Positions 8,651 to 18,260 are shown, counted from the first letter of the stretch. The stretch: 64,000 bases of DNA from an uncultured Calothrix sp. (GCA_937973965.1 CALJJQ010000013.1:1-64000), one strand, 5' to 3'. Program-made: numbers and translations. The notes: generated from the sequence alone by a model not told the origin.

Positions 8651-10102
8651 ATGTCTAAAAAAATTATCATTGATCCAGTTACCCGCATTGAAGGACACGC
8701 GAAAATTAGCATTTATTTAGATGATACCGGACAGGTAAGTAATGCTCGTTTTCATGTCACCGAGTTTCGCGGATTTGAACAATTTTGTCAAGGTCGTCCC
8801 CTGTGGGAAATGCCAGGAATTACCGCTAGGATTTGTGGGATTTGTCCCGTGAGTCATTTATTAGCCTCAGCCAAAGCAGGCGATCGCATTTTAGCTGTGA
8901 ATATTCCTAAAGCAGCAGAAAAGCTCCGTCGGTTAATGAATTTAGCTCAAATTATCCAATCCCATGCATTGAGTTTTTTTCACCTCAGCGCTCCCGATTT
9001 ATTATTAGGAATGGATAGTGAACCCTCCCACCGAAATGTGTTTGGTCTCATCGCCTCAGAACCCGAATTAGCCCGTGGTGGGATTCGTTTGCGTCAATTT
9101 GGACAAGAGATAATTGAACTATTAGGAGGGCGCAAAATACACCCATCTTGGGCTGTTCCTGGTGGTGTTAGGGAAGCTTTATCACCAGAGGGACGTACCC
9201 AGATACAAAATCGAATTTCTGAGGCTAGAAATATTATTCTCGATGCCCTAGCAAGATTCAAACAATTACTTAATAAGTATCAACAAGAAATACAAACCTT
9301 CGGCAATTTTCCCAGCTTATTTATGGGTTTAGTGACACCCACAGGATTGTGGGAACACTACGATGGACATATTCGTTTTGTGGATAGTGGTGGAAATATT
9401 ATTGCCGATAAATTAGACCCTAATTGCTATCAGGAATTTATTGCCGAAGCTGTGGAACCCGACTCCTATTTAAAATCTCCCTACTACCGACCCCTCGGCT
9501 ATCCCGATTCCCGCGCATCCTGTCTTTTAGATAGTGGCATGTATCGAGTTGGTTCCTTAGCAAGGTTGAATATTTGTACCCACATTGGTACGGATTTAGC
9601 AGATAGGGAACTGCGAGAATTTCGAGACATCGGCCAAGGTGTTGTCACCTCTTCCTTTTTTTATCATTATGCCCGATTAATTGAAATTTTGGCAGCGATT
9701 GAACGCATCGAAATTTTATTAGATGACCCCGATATCCTATCTAAGAGATTACGTGCCGATGCTGGTATCAATCAATTAGAAGGAATCGGTATTAGCGAAG
9801 CACCGAGGGGAACCCTATTCCACCATTATCAAGTGGATGAAAATGGCTTAATTCAGCAAGTAAATTTAATTATTGCTACAGGTCAAAATAATTTAGCGAT
9901 GAATCGAACCATTGCTCAAATTGCTAGATATTTTATCCACGGTTCAGATATTCCCGAAGGTATGTTAAATCGTGTAGAGGCGGGAATTAGAGCTTTTGAC
10001 CCCTGTTTAAGCTGTTCGACCCACGCAGTAGGACAAATGCCTTTGCACGTTGAATTAGTGGGAGCAGATGGATCCGTGCTGAACGAGGCTTGGCGGAATT
10101 GA
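8651..10102 (+). CDS. hoxH: [NiFe]-hydrogenase large subunit HoxH
   Basis: A 483-residue catalytic subunit. The NiFe(CN)2CO site ligands are the pairs C62/C65 ([10 protein letters not shown]) and C452/C455 (DPCLSC). The H458 that follows marks the usual maturation cleavage point, leaving a 25-residue C-terminal extension (459-483) to be removed by an endoprotease of the HoxW type, which is not encoded in this window. All expected residues are present, so the enzyme looks functional. Group 3d enzymes evolve or take up H2 with NAD(P)H or ferredoxin/flavodoxin and are inactivated by O2. The start at 8651 directly precedes the conserved N-terminal [15 protein letters not shown]. Confidence 0.95.
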   Translation: MSKKIIIDPVTRIEGHAKISIYLDDTGQVSNARFHVTEFRGFEQFCQGRPLWEMPGITARICGICPVSHLLASAKAGDRILAVNIPKAAEKLRRLMNLAQIIQSHALSFFHLSAPDLLLGMDSEPSHRNVFGLIASEPELARGGIRLRQFGQEIIELLGGRKIHPSWAVPGGVREALSPEGRTQIQNRISEARNIILDALARFKQLLNKYQQEIQTFGNFPSLFMGLVTPTGLWEHYDGHIRFVDSGGNIIADKLDPNCYQEFIAEAVEPDSYLKSPYYRPLGYPDSRASCLLDSGMYRVGSLARLNICTHIGTDLADRELREFRDIGQGVVTSSFFYHYARLIEILAAIERIEILLDDPDILSKRLRADAGINQLEGIGISEAPRGTLFHHYQVDENGLIQQVNLIIATGQNNLAMNRTIAQIARYFIHGSDIPEGMLNRVEAGIRAFDPCLSCSTHAVGQMPLHVELVGADGSVLNEAWRN

Positions 10103-10228
10103 CCAAAATTAATTTAATCACCCCCCTTATGCTGTCGCCATCACAAATTACGTAGGCGAAGCGTTGCCGCAGGCTATTACGTAGACGCGAAGCGGCTTGC
10201 CGTAGGCTATTACAAATTACGAATTATT
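10103..10228. repeat. Repeat-derived intergenic DNA
   Basis: Contains GCGAAGCGTTGCCGCAGGC and GCGAAGCGGCTTGCCGTAGGC-like palindromic units interleaved with ATTACAAATTACGAATTA tracts, common in repeat-rich cyanobacterial genomes. It separates convergent hoxH and the 1239-residue gene. Confidence 0.55.
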
Positions 10229-13200
10229 TTAGATTCCATACATCTGGTCTATACCTAATTTGGGTAAGTCGGGAGGGATGACACTACGTTGGATGGTAGT
10301 TTTCCGGCTTTCTTGTTGGCTAAGAAGATGAATCGCGATCGCACCGATTCGCACTTCGATACAACCAAAGGGAATATTCATTTGCGCGATGGTTTCTGCT
10401 CCCCCTTTGCTATTGGGTAATAGTGCTGTCAGTAGGTGGGGACCATCTAGTAAACTGCGAGTTTGACAATCTTCCATCCATAGTTTAATAGCTACTTGGG
10501 GGTAGGATTGGGGTAATTCCACCCGTAGACGCATAACACGACCAGCTACTAGGTCGCCTGGTAATAAATGGATAATGGGTGTGGGTAGATTTTCGGGTAT
10601 TTCTGATTGTTGATTGGGGTCGGAGGAATTATCTTGATTTGGTTGAGGTAATTCGATGGGTTCGTCATCCACGATAATTTCCCTACTGACCCAAGAACGG
10701 GGAGGTTGTTGTTGCAGGGAGGGATAAACTAGCGGTGGTGGTGTGGGAATGGAACCGGGAATATTTTCTTGGATTCTACCTCCGATGAAGGTTTGAGTAT
10801 CATCGTCTGTTAGCTTGTTGGTTGGTTCTACTGGGGAATCACTTTCGCTAGGAGTGATTTTTTCGTTTTGACTGGCTACCCATTGGCGAATTAATGGAGA
10901 CATCGAACGCTCAAAGGAAAGTTCTAAGGGTGCTTGGGTAGTTTTTTCTCCAATGAATAGGGTATTTTCTGAATCGAAAATAATTTCTTCTGTTTCCACC
11001 CCAATTGGTTCTATGGCAGTAAATTCCTCCGTTACTTCCAATTTGCGGACAGGGGATATTTCTGGTATTTCCCCAGATGCAATTTGCTGAAGTTGAGGAT
11101 TTGTTGTTTCTTGGGAGGTATTTTCAGCAGCATTGTCTTCAGGTGCGATCGCTTCAAATTCCTGGTTGATATCAAACTCTGCGAAATCGGGGAAGGAGCT
11201 ACGGATAATTTCTGCAATGTTGGCTTCCACCTGGGAAGTGAGGGATGGTTCAGCAGAAGAGATTTTGCGCAGAAAGGGTAAGGTGGGGGTGGAATCCCTC
11301 ATTGTCTTTGACCCAGAAGCGATCGCTTGATTGGTTGCTTGACGATGGTGATCGGGTTGAATGATTGGGGGTAGGGTAATTTTGGGTGATTTTTTGGTTG
11401 GGGAATGGGTAATATTTAGGGTTTGTCCTGGTTTGGTGGTTTTCACCAAGTTAAATAGTTCCAAATCGATAGGTGGGGTTGCTGCTTGGGGAGGAGGTGG
11501 TGGGGGAGCGGTAGCTAAAACCGGATAATCCAGCATATCTGGAGCGCTAGGTTTGGCAGCAGCACTAATTGCTAATAGGGCACTAATATCTGCTGTAATA
11601 GTAAATGATTGGCTCCCCAGTAGGGTCGATTCGCCAATTCCATCTAAAACACCATAGATATAGATATCCGCTAATAGTAATTTGGATTCACAATCAATGG
11701 GAATTTGACAGTTGACAGCAATCGGGAAGGGAACTATTTCCTCAGTCCCTAAAGATTCTTGAACAGTTGTTAATACTTCTAACTGTTGTGGCGATCGCAC
11801 ATCTAAGCGAACTTCCACATTGCTCACATGTTGATAATAGGCTCTAATCGTATTGGTAGAATCTGTTTGTCCATGTTTGGGGTTAATTTCCACATTACCC
11901 GCAATCGTCAAGGGTACACCCCAAGGTGAGACATAATTCTGGGCTTCTAAATTAATGATTAAAGGTAAAGATACTTGGGGAGTAACAGCATCATCTGCGG
12001 TTGTTTCTTCTGTTAGCAGGGGTTCTGGATTTGGTAAAGCTAAATCCAGTAAGGATTGTAATATATCCTCCGCCGAACTTCCCTGCACCCAAGGTGCTGG
12101 AGTGGGCTGATGGACAATCGCATCATTTCTTAATACTATAGCCACAGGTAAATCATCTTCTGCGATCGCAATTGGTGTTATCTCTGGTGTGTTAACTTCT
12201 TTTCTTGGTTCTGAGTCAAGCTTAAATGTAGTTTTGGGAGCTTCTGAATCTATTTTTACTGTGTCAGATACAGGATAATTAGCAAAAATCTCTTCTGTAT
12301 GGTTGATGGAATTATCACTATAATTGGGAGAATTGGATTCATCCCGGTTAACCTGAGTGTCACCTTCTTGAGTATCTAAGTTTTCCTCTAATACATCAAC
12401 ATGCCCATTATCTGTAATTTCAGTATTCCCAGTATTTAAAACTGCTGAAACTTGATTTTCTTCAGATAATAAAACTGGGTTCGATATGACCTCTGATGAT
12501 ACATCCTCTCCATCTATCCCTTGAGAAATAACAATATCAAACTGATTTAAAATCTCAGTTGAGTTAATTTGGGTGGGTGAAACCGTGGTTATTGGATCAA
12601 CTGGTGTAGAACTACCAACTGATATCCTCAAATCCTCTGTAATCTGTGAAGATTGGGAAGTAGTTTGTGCTTCTAGATTAGATTTTATTGAAACATCAGC
12701 ATTTAAATTTGTTGCTACTTCTAAGTTTGATGTCGTCGAAATATCAGCATTTAAATTTGTTGCTACTTCTAAGTTTGATGTCGTCGAAATATCAGAATCT
12801 AAATTTTTTGTCGCTTCTAAATTTGATGTAATCTCAGTCAAAGATTGATTTTCAGCAAGGTCAACTGGAGAATGCACAACTACATCCTCACCCTCATTCC
12901 CATTTATAACCCCATCATTCTGGATATCCGCTTGATTTTCTTCCAGCAGATTACTCGAACTCACACTTGAGATATTATCAACTAAACCATCATCTGCCTT
13001 GAAATCAATAATTCTATCCACATCAGAATTATCGTCATTATTATCTAAAACCGCCGATTCCAGATTAACTCCACCCTCAACCTCACCAGTATGAGCAACT
13101 ACTAATTCCGATGCCAAACCTATATTCCCACCACCAACATCCGCAGAAACAGCATCCCTATCCTCCTCAATTGGCTCATTCAAACTTAACAAAGCCTCAA

Positions 13201-13948
13201 GAATTTCCTCATTATCACTCGATTCCATCCCATCCTGAGAATCAACAACCGTTTCCATCTCCATCATTGCTACTTCTTCAGAGGGAGAAGGTGTATCACC
13301 CAATCGAGTTTTGGGCAAATTATTAACATTTGGAAAACTTTTAGGAACCGATGCTTGACCTAATCCACCCCCCTGAGCATCCAAATCACTAATATACTCA
13401 GCGACCACTTTGTCAGTAATTTCCCTGACAGCATCTGGCTTCTGATTTAAACCCGACGACGACACAGATGAAACTGGTGCAACTGGTGGAGGTGCGGGAG
13501 GAATGGGTAAAACCGATATCTTCCGTTCACCGGAAACATGATTGGGACTTGGTTGGTCAACCCCTGGAACGCGGTTCACATCACTAGAATTAGCTTTTAC
13601 CTTCAAGGTAATCATTTGTTGCCAAGGAGTTCCCATCACATCGGCAATTAAACTACCGCCACAGCATATCTCCCATAAACCAGGCTGAAAATAGGTAAAA
13701 GGAATTACCGCCAACAAACCTTCATGATTTGTGCGACGCGATCGCTTATGAACCTTGCGTATCGGAGGCTGGGTGAGTGGATTACCTATATTAGATACAT
13801 GGGAAACACGTATCTCCACGTCCGTATTTAGGCGATGAGAACGAGCAACAATCCGATACCGCCCCTCTGGAATTTCCTGATTCAGAGATTCGAGTGGCTG
13901 CCAAACCCGTTCGCCTTGTTTTTGTATCAAAAATTGCCACTTTTCCAT
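10229..13948 (-). CDS. Large acidic low-complexity protein of unknown function
   Basis: 1239 residues. The N-terminal ~110 residues form an ordered region that opens KWQFLIQKQGERVWQPLESL and includes a GRYRIVARSHRLNT stretch; I recall this type of N-terminus in other cyanobacterial hypothetical proteins but know no function. The middle (about 140-620) is very acidic and Ser/Asn/Thr-rich and carries three 16-residue tandem repeats (consensus NLEVATNLNADISTTS). A second ordered block near 660-830 looks beta-rich, followed by a Pro run (PPPPPP), another low-complexity stretch and a folded C-terminus of about 130 residues ending KLGIDQMYGI. No signal peptide or transmembrane segment is evident. 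It may be a scaffold; that is a guess. Confidence 0.75.
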   Translation of the reverse strand: MEKWQFLIQKQGERVWQPLESLNQEIPEGRYRIVARSHRLNTDVEIRVSHVSNIGNPLTQPPIRKVHKRSRRTNHEGLLAVIPFTYFQPGLWEICCGGSLIADVMGTPWQQMITLKVKANSSDVNRVPGVDQPSPNHVSGERKISVLPIPPAPPPVAPVSSVSSSGLNQKPDAVREITDKVVAEYISDLDAQGGGLGQASVPKSFPNVNNLPKTRLGDTPSPSEEVAMMEMETVVDSQDGMESSDNEEILEALLSLNEPIEEDRDAVSADVGGGNIGLASELVVAHTGEVEGGVNLESAVLDNNDDNSDVDRIIDFKADDGLVDNISSVSSSNLLEENQADIQNDGVINGNEGEDVVVHSPVDLAENQSLTEITSNLEATKNLDSDISTTSNLEVATNLNADISTTSNLEVATNLNADVSIKSNLEAQTTSQSSQITEDLRISVGSSTPVDPITTVSPTQINSTEILNQFDIVISQGIDGEDVSSEVISNPVLLSEENQVSAVLNTGNTEITDNGHVDVLEENLDTQEGDTQVNRDESNSPNYSDNSINHTEEIFANYPVSDTVKIDSEAPKTTFKLDSEPRKEVNTPEITPIAIAEDDLPVAIVLRNDAIVHQPTPAPWVQGSSAEDILQSLLDLALPNPEPLLTEETTADDAVTPQVSLPLIINLEAQNYVSPWGVPLTIAGNVEINPKHGQTDSTNTIRAYYQHVSNVEVRLDVRSPQQLEVLTTVQESLGTEEIVPFPIAVNCQIPIDCESKLLLADIYIYGVLDGIGESTLLGSQSFTITADISALLAISAAAKPSAPDMLDYPVLATAPPPPPPQAATPPIDLELFNLVKTTKPGQTLNITHSPTKKSPKITLPPIIQPDHHRQATNQAIASGSKTMRDSTPTLPFLRKISSAEPSLTSQVEANIAEIIRSSFPDFAEFDINQEFEAIAPEDNAAENTSQETTNPQLQQIASGEIPEISPVRKLEVTEEFTAIEPIGVETEEIIFDSENTLFIGEKTTQAPLELSFERSMSPLIRQWVASQNEKITPSESDSPVEPTNKLTDDDTQTFIGGRIQENIPGSIPTPPPLVYPSLQQQPPRSWVSREIIVDDEPIELPQPNQDNSSDPNQQSEIPENLPTPIIHLLPGDLVAGRVMRLRVELPQSYPQVAIKLWMEDCQTRSLLDGPHLLTALLPNSKGGAETIAQMNIPFGCIEVRIGAIAIHLLSQQESRKTTIQRSVIPPDLPKLGIDQMYGI
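12672..12815 (-). repeat. Three 48-bp tandem repeats inside a coding region
   Basis: The units start at 12672, 12720 and 12768 and encode 16 residues each. The first two share the block CATTTAAATTTGTTGCTACT. A partial fourth unit follows to about 12833. The period is a multiple of three, so the frame is kept and copy number can vary without disrupting the protein. Confidence 0.8.
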
Positions 13949-14323
13949 TGCTAGGTGATGATAAAACCGTCGAACCGCACTTTTTTATGCCTTACCTTGC
14001 TTGTCAGTTTACCTCAGCAAACCCAAATTGAATCACAGAATTCACGTTTTGTTTTGAACATCATCTTTGAGAAAATCTCAGTAATTAAGTTCCCAACTTG
14101 AAGAAGACTAAGGCGATGCGACCCAGACCGTATATATCTAATTTCCCAATTTGTGGCATTTTGCTGAAAAATTAAAGCAGTGTAAGTTTATTTACACTTC
14201 TGTGATACACGCTTATTGACGTAGGATAACAGAAAGTGGTCATAATTGTAACCTCAACCTTTCAGTTCAACAAGTATTCGGGCAAAAGAAACTATACAGG
14301 AATCAAGAAAAATCCCCTAATAG

Positions 14324-14351
14324 ATTAGGGCGAACATATGTTCGTCCTAAT
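14324..14351. repeat. 28-bp near-perfect palindrome
   Basis: ATTAGGGCGAACAT followed by ATGTTCGTCCTAAT, with a single mismatched pair. It sits just left of the element at 14359 in the 750-bp gap behind the divergent end of the 1239-residue gene. Confidence 0.6.
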
Positions 14352-14358
14352 AATAAGT

Positions 14359-14478
14359 AGTATAGGAATCCGGTTTGATTTTTGAAAAATTTAAGTACAA
14401 TTATCTGTCTAAAACCTAGATTTTATAGGCATTTGCAACTCTACGTGTTTTTCAGAAATCAAATATGATTCCTATAGT
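14359..14478. mobile_element. MITE-like element with ~30-bp terminal inverted repeats
   Basis: The left end TATAGGAATCCGGTTTGATT with TTTGAAAAA, and the right end whose reverse complement is TATAGGAATCATATTTGATT with TCTGAAAAA, form inverted repeats flanked by TA. About 120 bp, no ORF. This fits a miniature element mobilised in trans by an IS630/Tc1-type transposase; the family assignment is inference. Confidence 0.65.
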
Positions 14479-14490
14479 GCAAAATTAATT

Positions 14491-14669
14491 TTAACGTGAA
14501 CTCGATGAACCTCACCCCAACCCCTCTCCGTAGATTGCTTCCCGTAGGGTAATCGGAGAGGGGCAGAAAAATCTTCAGTTTTAACCAAAAATCAATGTTT
14601 CCAAAGCCTGTCTCCCTTTTGGAGAGAGGATTGGAGAGGGATTATTTGAATCCGTCGAATTCACGTTAA
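14491..14669. mobile_element. MITE-like element with TTAACGTGAA ends
   Basis: The left end TTAACGTGAACTCGATGAA and the right-end reverse complement TTAACGTGAATTCGACGGA are imperfect inverted repeats. The interior carries CCTCACCCCAACCCCTCTCC and GGAGAGGGG, a composition often seen in repeats of filamentous cyanobacteria. About 179 bp, no ORF. Confidence 0.6.
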
Positions 14670-14696
14670 TTTTACAAAAACTTTGTTCAACTCATC

Positions 14697-14942
14697 TTAA
14701 CTACCATAACGTTCTCGGTAGTATTTCAGGATTTCCTCAACTTGGTGACGACCTTGAACAGAAATGTCGTCTGCGAAACTCAGCCACAGTCCTTCCACTT
14801 GACTTTGGGAGTAATCAAACTGTGGGGAAGATTGGGGAATTATTTCTACAGACACATGATCAACTTGACGTAGGTGGGCTGCAAGTTCCCGATATACAGC
14901 TAAGGGTAATCCAGTAATTTCGATACGTTCACGTGTTGGCAT
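14697..14942 (-). CDS. Small conserved hypothetical protein
   Basis: An 81-residue soluble protein (MPTRERIEITGLPLAVYREL...). It has an alternating strand/helix pattern and no motif I recognise. Its start codon lies 3 bp after the stop of the upstream lipoprotein gene (14946), so the two are almost certainly cotranscribed, probably with sigF further upstream. Function unknown. Confidence 0.7.
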   Translation of the reverse strand: MPTRERIEITGLPLAVYRELAAHLRQVDHVSVEIIPQSSPQFDYSQSQVEGLWLSFADDISVQGRHQVEEILKYYRERYGS

Positions 14943-14945
14943 GTT

Positions 14946-15872
14946 TTAAGATGCTCCGGTAGGGACATTCGGGGGGGTGGGAGTATTGCTATCCACCGCC
15001 GCAGTTGTAGTTGCGGACCCTTCTCCTACCATTTTGGCAACTTCGATGCCAAATTGTTCAAATATCACTACTGGGTCGGAGCCAGTGTTCATCTCAATCC
15101 GCTTAACTAGTACCCCATTGGATAAGCGATCGCCTACTTGGACATAACGACTGCTCGGTTCGTTGGGAACTTTAATAATCGCTTGGGCTTGATTTCCCAC
15201 CATCACTACACCGGAAACGACTACTGCTCTAGCGGTTTCTGGTTCAGGTGTGGGAGGTAATGCAGCCGTTAGGGATGGGTCGGGAACAACCGGAGGCATG
15301 GCACTTGGCATCACAGGTCTAATTTGTGGGGGTTTTGGTAATTGCGCACTAGCCACCTGTGAGCGCTGGATACGTTTACCTTGATTTACACCAGGATTTA
15401 CCCTGGCAATCCCAGTTGTATTACCGCTACTTGTTGGTAAATTCGGCACAGTCGGAACAGGACGACGTGGGTTAGATACTTGATTTGGTGTTTGAGCCTG
15501 ATTGCTTCCCGGTTGGGGAATCAACTGGGGGTTGACAATTTGCCCAAATGGATCGCTCCTACCCCTATCAACCACCACTGCTCGCTCGGTTGGGTTTGTT
15601 GGTTGAATTAAATTGGGAGCCGCAGCGACGGATGTTGGTAAGCCGTCTGTCCCTTTACCTGCCACCACTGGATTATTAAAGTTTTGTTGTGAATTTGCCC
15701 CATTGGTAGATGGATCGTTGCTACCACTTGTTTGCGAGTCGGTCGTGTCGGCAGACTGGTCAGCCTGCTGTTCTCCTCCTGCACCACAAGCACCAAGTAG
15801 CATCGAGAACACAAGAACGAGCGCGATCGCAACTCGTTGGGGAAGTGTTGCCAGTTGGAAGTATTTGCCCAT
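14946..15872 (-). CDS. Predicted lipoprotein with PilP/GspC-like C-terminal domain
   Basis: 308 residues. The N-terminus has a basic/hydrophobic signal ending in the lipobox LLGAC (Cys near residue 29), followed by a Gln/Ser/Thr/Asn-rich linker and a Pro-rich segment. The last ~90 residues (VVVSGVVMVGNQAQAIIKV, then VQVGDRL and GVLVKRIE) form a small beta domain with the layout of PilP or GspC homology regions, in which a hydrophobic strand pair precedes a VGDxL turn. The PilP-like reading is inference from pattern only. Lying beside sigF, whose homologs control type IV pili, it could act in pilus assembly. A stop-to-start gap of 3 bp links it to the downstream 81-residue gene. Confidence 0.75.
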   Translation of the reverse strand: MGKYFQLATLPQRVAIALVLVFSMLLGACGAGGEQQADQSADTTDSQTSGSNDPSTNGANSQQNFNNPVVAGKGTDGLPTSVAAAPNLIQPTNPTERAVVVDRGRSDPFGQIVNPQLIPQPGSNQAQTPNQVSNPRRPVPTVPNLPTSSGNTTGIARVNPGVNQGKRIQRSQVASAQLPKPPQIRPVMPSAMPPVVPDPSLTAALPPTPEPETARAVVVSGVVMVGNQAQAIIKVPNEPSSRYVQVGDRLSNGVLVKRIEMNTGSDPVVIFEQFGIEVAKMVGEGSATTTAAVDSNTPTPPNVPTGAS

Positions 15873-15993
15873 TCCTGTAAAAACCTGTTAGAAAATTTTG
15901 CTTGGATAAATCTATCCACAGGGGGATGATTTGTCTGTAAATATGAATATGTTATAACTCAAGTTTTGCCAATTGCCTTGTTTGCGATCTGAA

Positions 15994-16764
15994 TTATTCG
16001 TAGCTACCCATTAGTTGCTTCAGCAGTCCTAAACCTTTCTTCACCTGTCGAGATACGGTGACAACACTGATACCTAGTCTTTCAGCCACTTGCTTTTGGG
16101 TCAAATCATGTAGGAATACAAATTCAACAACTTCACGAGTGCGATTTTCCAGCCGAAGTAAAGCCTGTTGTAGACGAATTCGGTCTTCCTGAGCAAGTTG
16201 AAAACTACGGTAACGGTGGTCAGGAACTAGTTCTCCTAAACAAGCAGCACCATCATCATCATCAATAGGTACATCTAAACTTAACGGCGCACGATTAATC
16301 CAAGCCAAGCGAATTTGCTGCCATTCTTCAACGGATATACCTAAAGCCGCAGCAAGTTCAGCATCACTCGGTTGACGATTGTATTGTTCGCGTAGGGAAC
16401 GGGAAACACCAATAGCTTGTTGCTGAATTGCCAACCAACGCCGAGGAATGCGAACAGTTACTCCTTTATCACGTAAGTAATGCTGAATTTCACCGCGAAT
16501 ATAGGGAATTGCAAAGGAACTAAAGGCATGTCCCTTACTAATTTCAAAGCGTTCAATCGCTCGAATCAGCCCTAAACAGCCAACTTGAAGTAAATCTTCA
16601 TAGCTTTCTTGGCATTGATTCATCCAGTAGTGCGCTTCCTTTCGAACTAATCCGAAATTTAATTGAACTAACTGGTTACGAATATCAGGGGATTGAGTAG
16701 ATTGGTACTCGCGCAATAATTGCCAAATTTCGTGTTTTAATTCATTGGTGGCGATGGTAGGCAT
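15994..16764 (-). CDS. sigF: Group 3 RNA polymerase sigma factor, SigF type
   Basis: A 256-residue alternative sigma factor. Region 2 includes EDLLQVGCLGLIRAIERFE and the core-binding helix with FSSFAIPYIRGEIQHYLRDK. Region 3 follows at RQPSDAELAAALGIS. The C-terminal region 4 helix-turn-helix is LTQKQVAERLGISVVTVSRQ. The size and the absence of region 1.1 fit group 3. In cyanobacteria SigF is linked to motility, pilus and surface-structure genes. It reads toward the lipoprotein gene, and psbO lies upstream; I recall the same sigF-psbO closeness in Anabaena. Confidence 0.88.
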   Translation of the reverse strand: MPTIATNELKHEIWQLLREYQSTQSPDIRNQLVQLNFGLVRKEAHYWMNQCQESYEDLLQVGCLGLIRAIERFEISKGHAFSSFAIPYIRGEIQHYLRDKGVTVRIPRRWLAIQQQAIGVSRSLREQYNRQPSDAELAAALGISVEEWQQIRLAWINRAPLSLDVPIDDDDGAACLGELVPDHRYRSFQLAQEDRIRLQQALLRLENRTREVVEFVFLHDLTQKQVAERLGISVVTVSRQVKKGLGLLKQLMGSYE

Positions 16765-16946
16765 GGCACCTTATTTACTACCAGAATAAAAATGGGCAAA
16801 AAAAATTCGCTGCACAGTATTGCACTGGTAGTTCGGTAAACGCGAATATGGTAGACAAAAACTGCCATAATTGCATTTACCTTGCAACCATGCCTCACTA
16901 ACTTCGTTCAGCGAAGATATATATGTTTTTAATTTTTTGGACGTTT

Positions 16947-17074
16947 ATAGAACTTGCGCACCCATCATGTAAAAATCATATTTTGAAATTATTAAATTGT
17001 TGGCTTGCAACTCTGCGACAAGCCACTACACTTCCACGTAACGACGTGAATTGGTAGTTTGTGCGTAGTTCTAT
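16947..17074. mobile_element. Possible MITE with AGAACTTGCGCAC ends
   Basis: Left end TATAGAACTTGCGCAC; right end reverse complement AATAGAACTACGCAC. The imperfect ~15-bp inverted repeats enclose about 100 bp of non-coding DNA. The rest of the 16765-17398 gap shows no gene. Confidence 0.45.
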
Positions 17075-17398
17075 TTGACTCTCGTTTAACTTGTATTCTT
17101 GATTTTCTACATAGGAATAGGATATAAACTCTACACCTGAATCAGTAACCGAGATAGTACGTAATTTCTGTTAAAGGGAAAGTAATGACACGGGAAAATT
17201 TTTCGACATTAAAAGAATAATAATCAATAAACTGGGTTTTTTATAATAATTTTCCATCAAGAAATGTCAGGGTTATTACTGATATCACTAAGAGGTTGCT
17301 GGAAACTTATCCTTGCCATCAGTTAATTTAAATGTTTTTCCCTCAAACTCACTGCGCTACGACTTATCGTCCGTACCAAGTCAATGTTAGGCTTGCAG

Positions 17399-17656
17399 CT
17401 ACTGGTTTTTGATTAACCTTTCATACTCTGCATGTGTGCCAATCTAAAACCATAGAATTCCATGTTCCACTTCTATTCCCAATGCCCTATGACCTAGACC
17501 GGCTCGAACTGACCAATAATTTCCGATTTTTTTGAAATGTAATGACGGATGGGATGGATCGGTCTTCAATAATTGATAATTTCCATCTGCTAACTGTTTA
17601 ATAGGTTCAGGTAAGGAGTCATAGCACTGCCAAAATCTACGAGTTGTAAAATGCAT
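17399..17656 (-). pseudogene. ParE/RelE-type toxin interrupted by an amber codon
   Basis: The frame gives MHFTTRRFWQCYDSLPEPI... with SVRAGLGHRALGIEVEHGILWF, then TAG at 17444-17446, then the same frame continues IGTHAEYERLIKNQ and stops at 17399. The WF-W-IGTHAEYERL sequence is the conserved C-terminal end of RelE/ParE-superfamily toxins, so the TAG replaces a Trp codon (TGG to TAG). The product is probably a truncated, inactive toxin. Its ATG overlaps the stop of the antitoxin remnant, the normal arrangement for a TA operon. Confidence 0.7.
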
Positions 17657-17855
17657 TAAATTGCCCGGTAGTGCCCTGCCTCAAATTCAGTCAGTGCCTC
17701 TTGAGCCAAGTTATCCAATTTTCCAGCAGCAATATCACTCTTAAGTTGTTCGTCCCAACGTTGATAATCTAAATCCAAGAACATTCTAAAAGCTGATTAA
17801 AATCATTCGGTGAAAGCTGAAGGATAGCCGTTTCGATTTGTTCCAGTGTTAACAT
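17656..17855 (-). pseudogene. Frameshifted antitoxin of the adjacent toxin
   Basis: It starts MLTLEQIETAILQLSPNDFNQLLE, then the frame breaks near 17782: one missing base gives a stop shortly after. In the neighbouring frame the protein continues FLDLDYQRWDEQLKSDIAAG and on to EFEAGHYRAI, ending in TAATG where the toxin starts. This two-part sequence is the usual short Phd/RelB-like antitoxin found with such toxins in cyanobacteria. Toxin and antitoxin carry independent lesions. Confidence 0.7.
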
Positions 17856-17879
17856 GAATTTTTCCTTTAGCAACGTTAA

Positions 17880-18224
17880 AGGCGTAATTAAGAAATTTCT
17901 TTCCCTTGTCTTGTGAGCTTAATTTAGTCCATCAGAACCTTTATAAACAAAGGATATTGCCCTACATTATAGCGGATGGAATCAAGTTTGTAATTACATT
18001 TGACTAGTACAGGTTGGCTGAAATAAACCGAGTATTAACTTTTTATCTAGTGACCATGCTCCGCGTAGTCGCTTAGTGAGTTGAAGGCTCTGCCTTCATT
18101 CACGAAGCAGGAGCCTCGCTCCCATGCTCCCACGCGGAGCATGGGAGCGAGGGGAAAGGTAGGTGTATTTACGCCGCGCGGTACTAGGCGCTTTCATACT
18201 TTAGGTAGCTTTGGAAAATATAAT
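17880..18224. other. Repeat-containing intergenic DNA downstream of psbO
   Basis: No gene seen. It includes inverted sequences around 18058-18160 (CATGCTCCGCGTAG, GGCTCTGCCTTCATTCACGAAG, CCCACGCGGAGCATGGGAGCG) typical of palindromic repeats. Confidence 0.5.
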
Positions 18225-18260
18225 ATGAGCGGCTAACAAAACATATTGTTAACCGCTCAT
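18225..18260 (-). terminator. Strong hairpin downstream of psbO
   Basis: ATGAGCGGCTAACA pairs with TGTTAACCGCTCAT around an AAACATAT loop, with one bulge. It lies 66 bp after the psbO stop on the minus strand and is followed in that direction by a short AT-rich tract, so it probably ends the psbO transcript. Confidence 0.65.
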
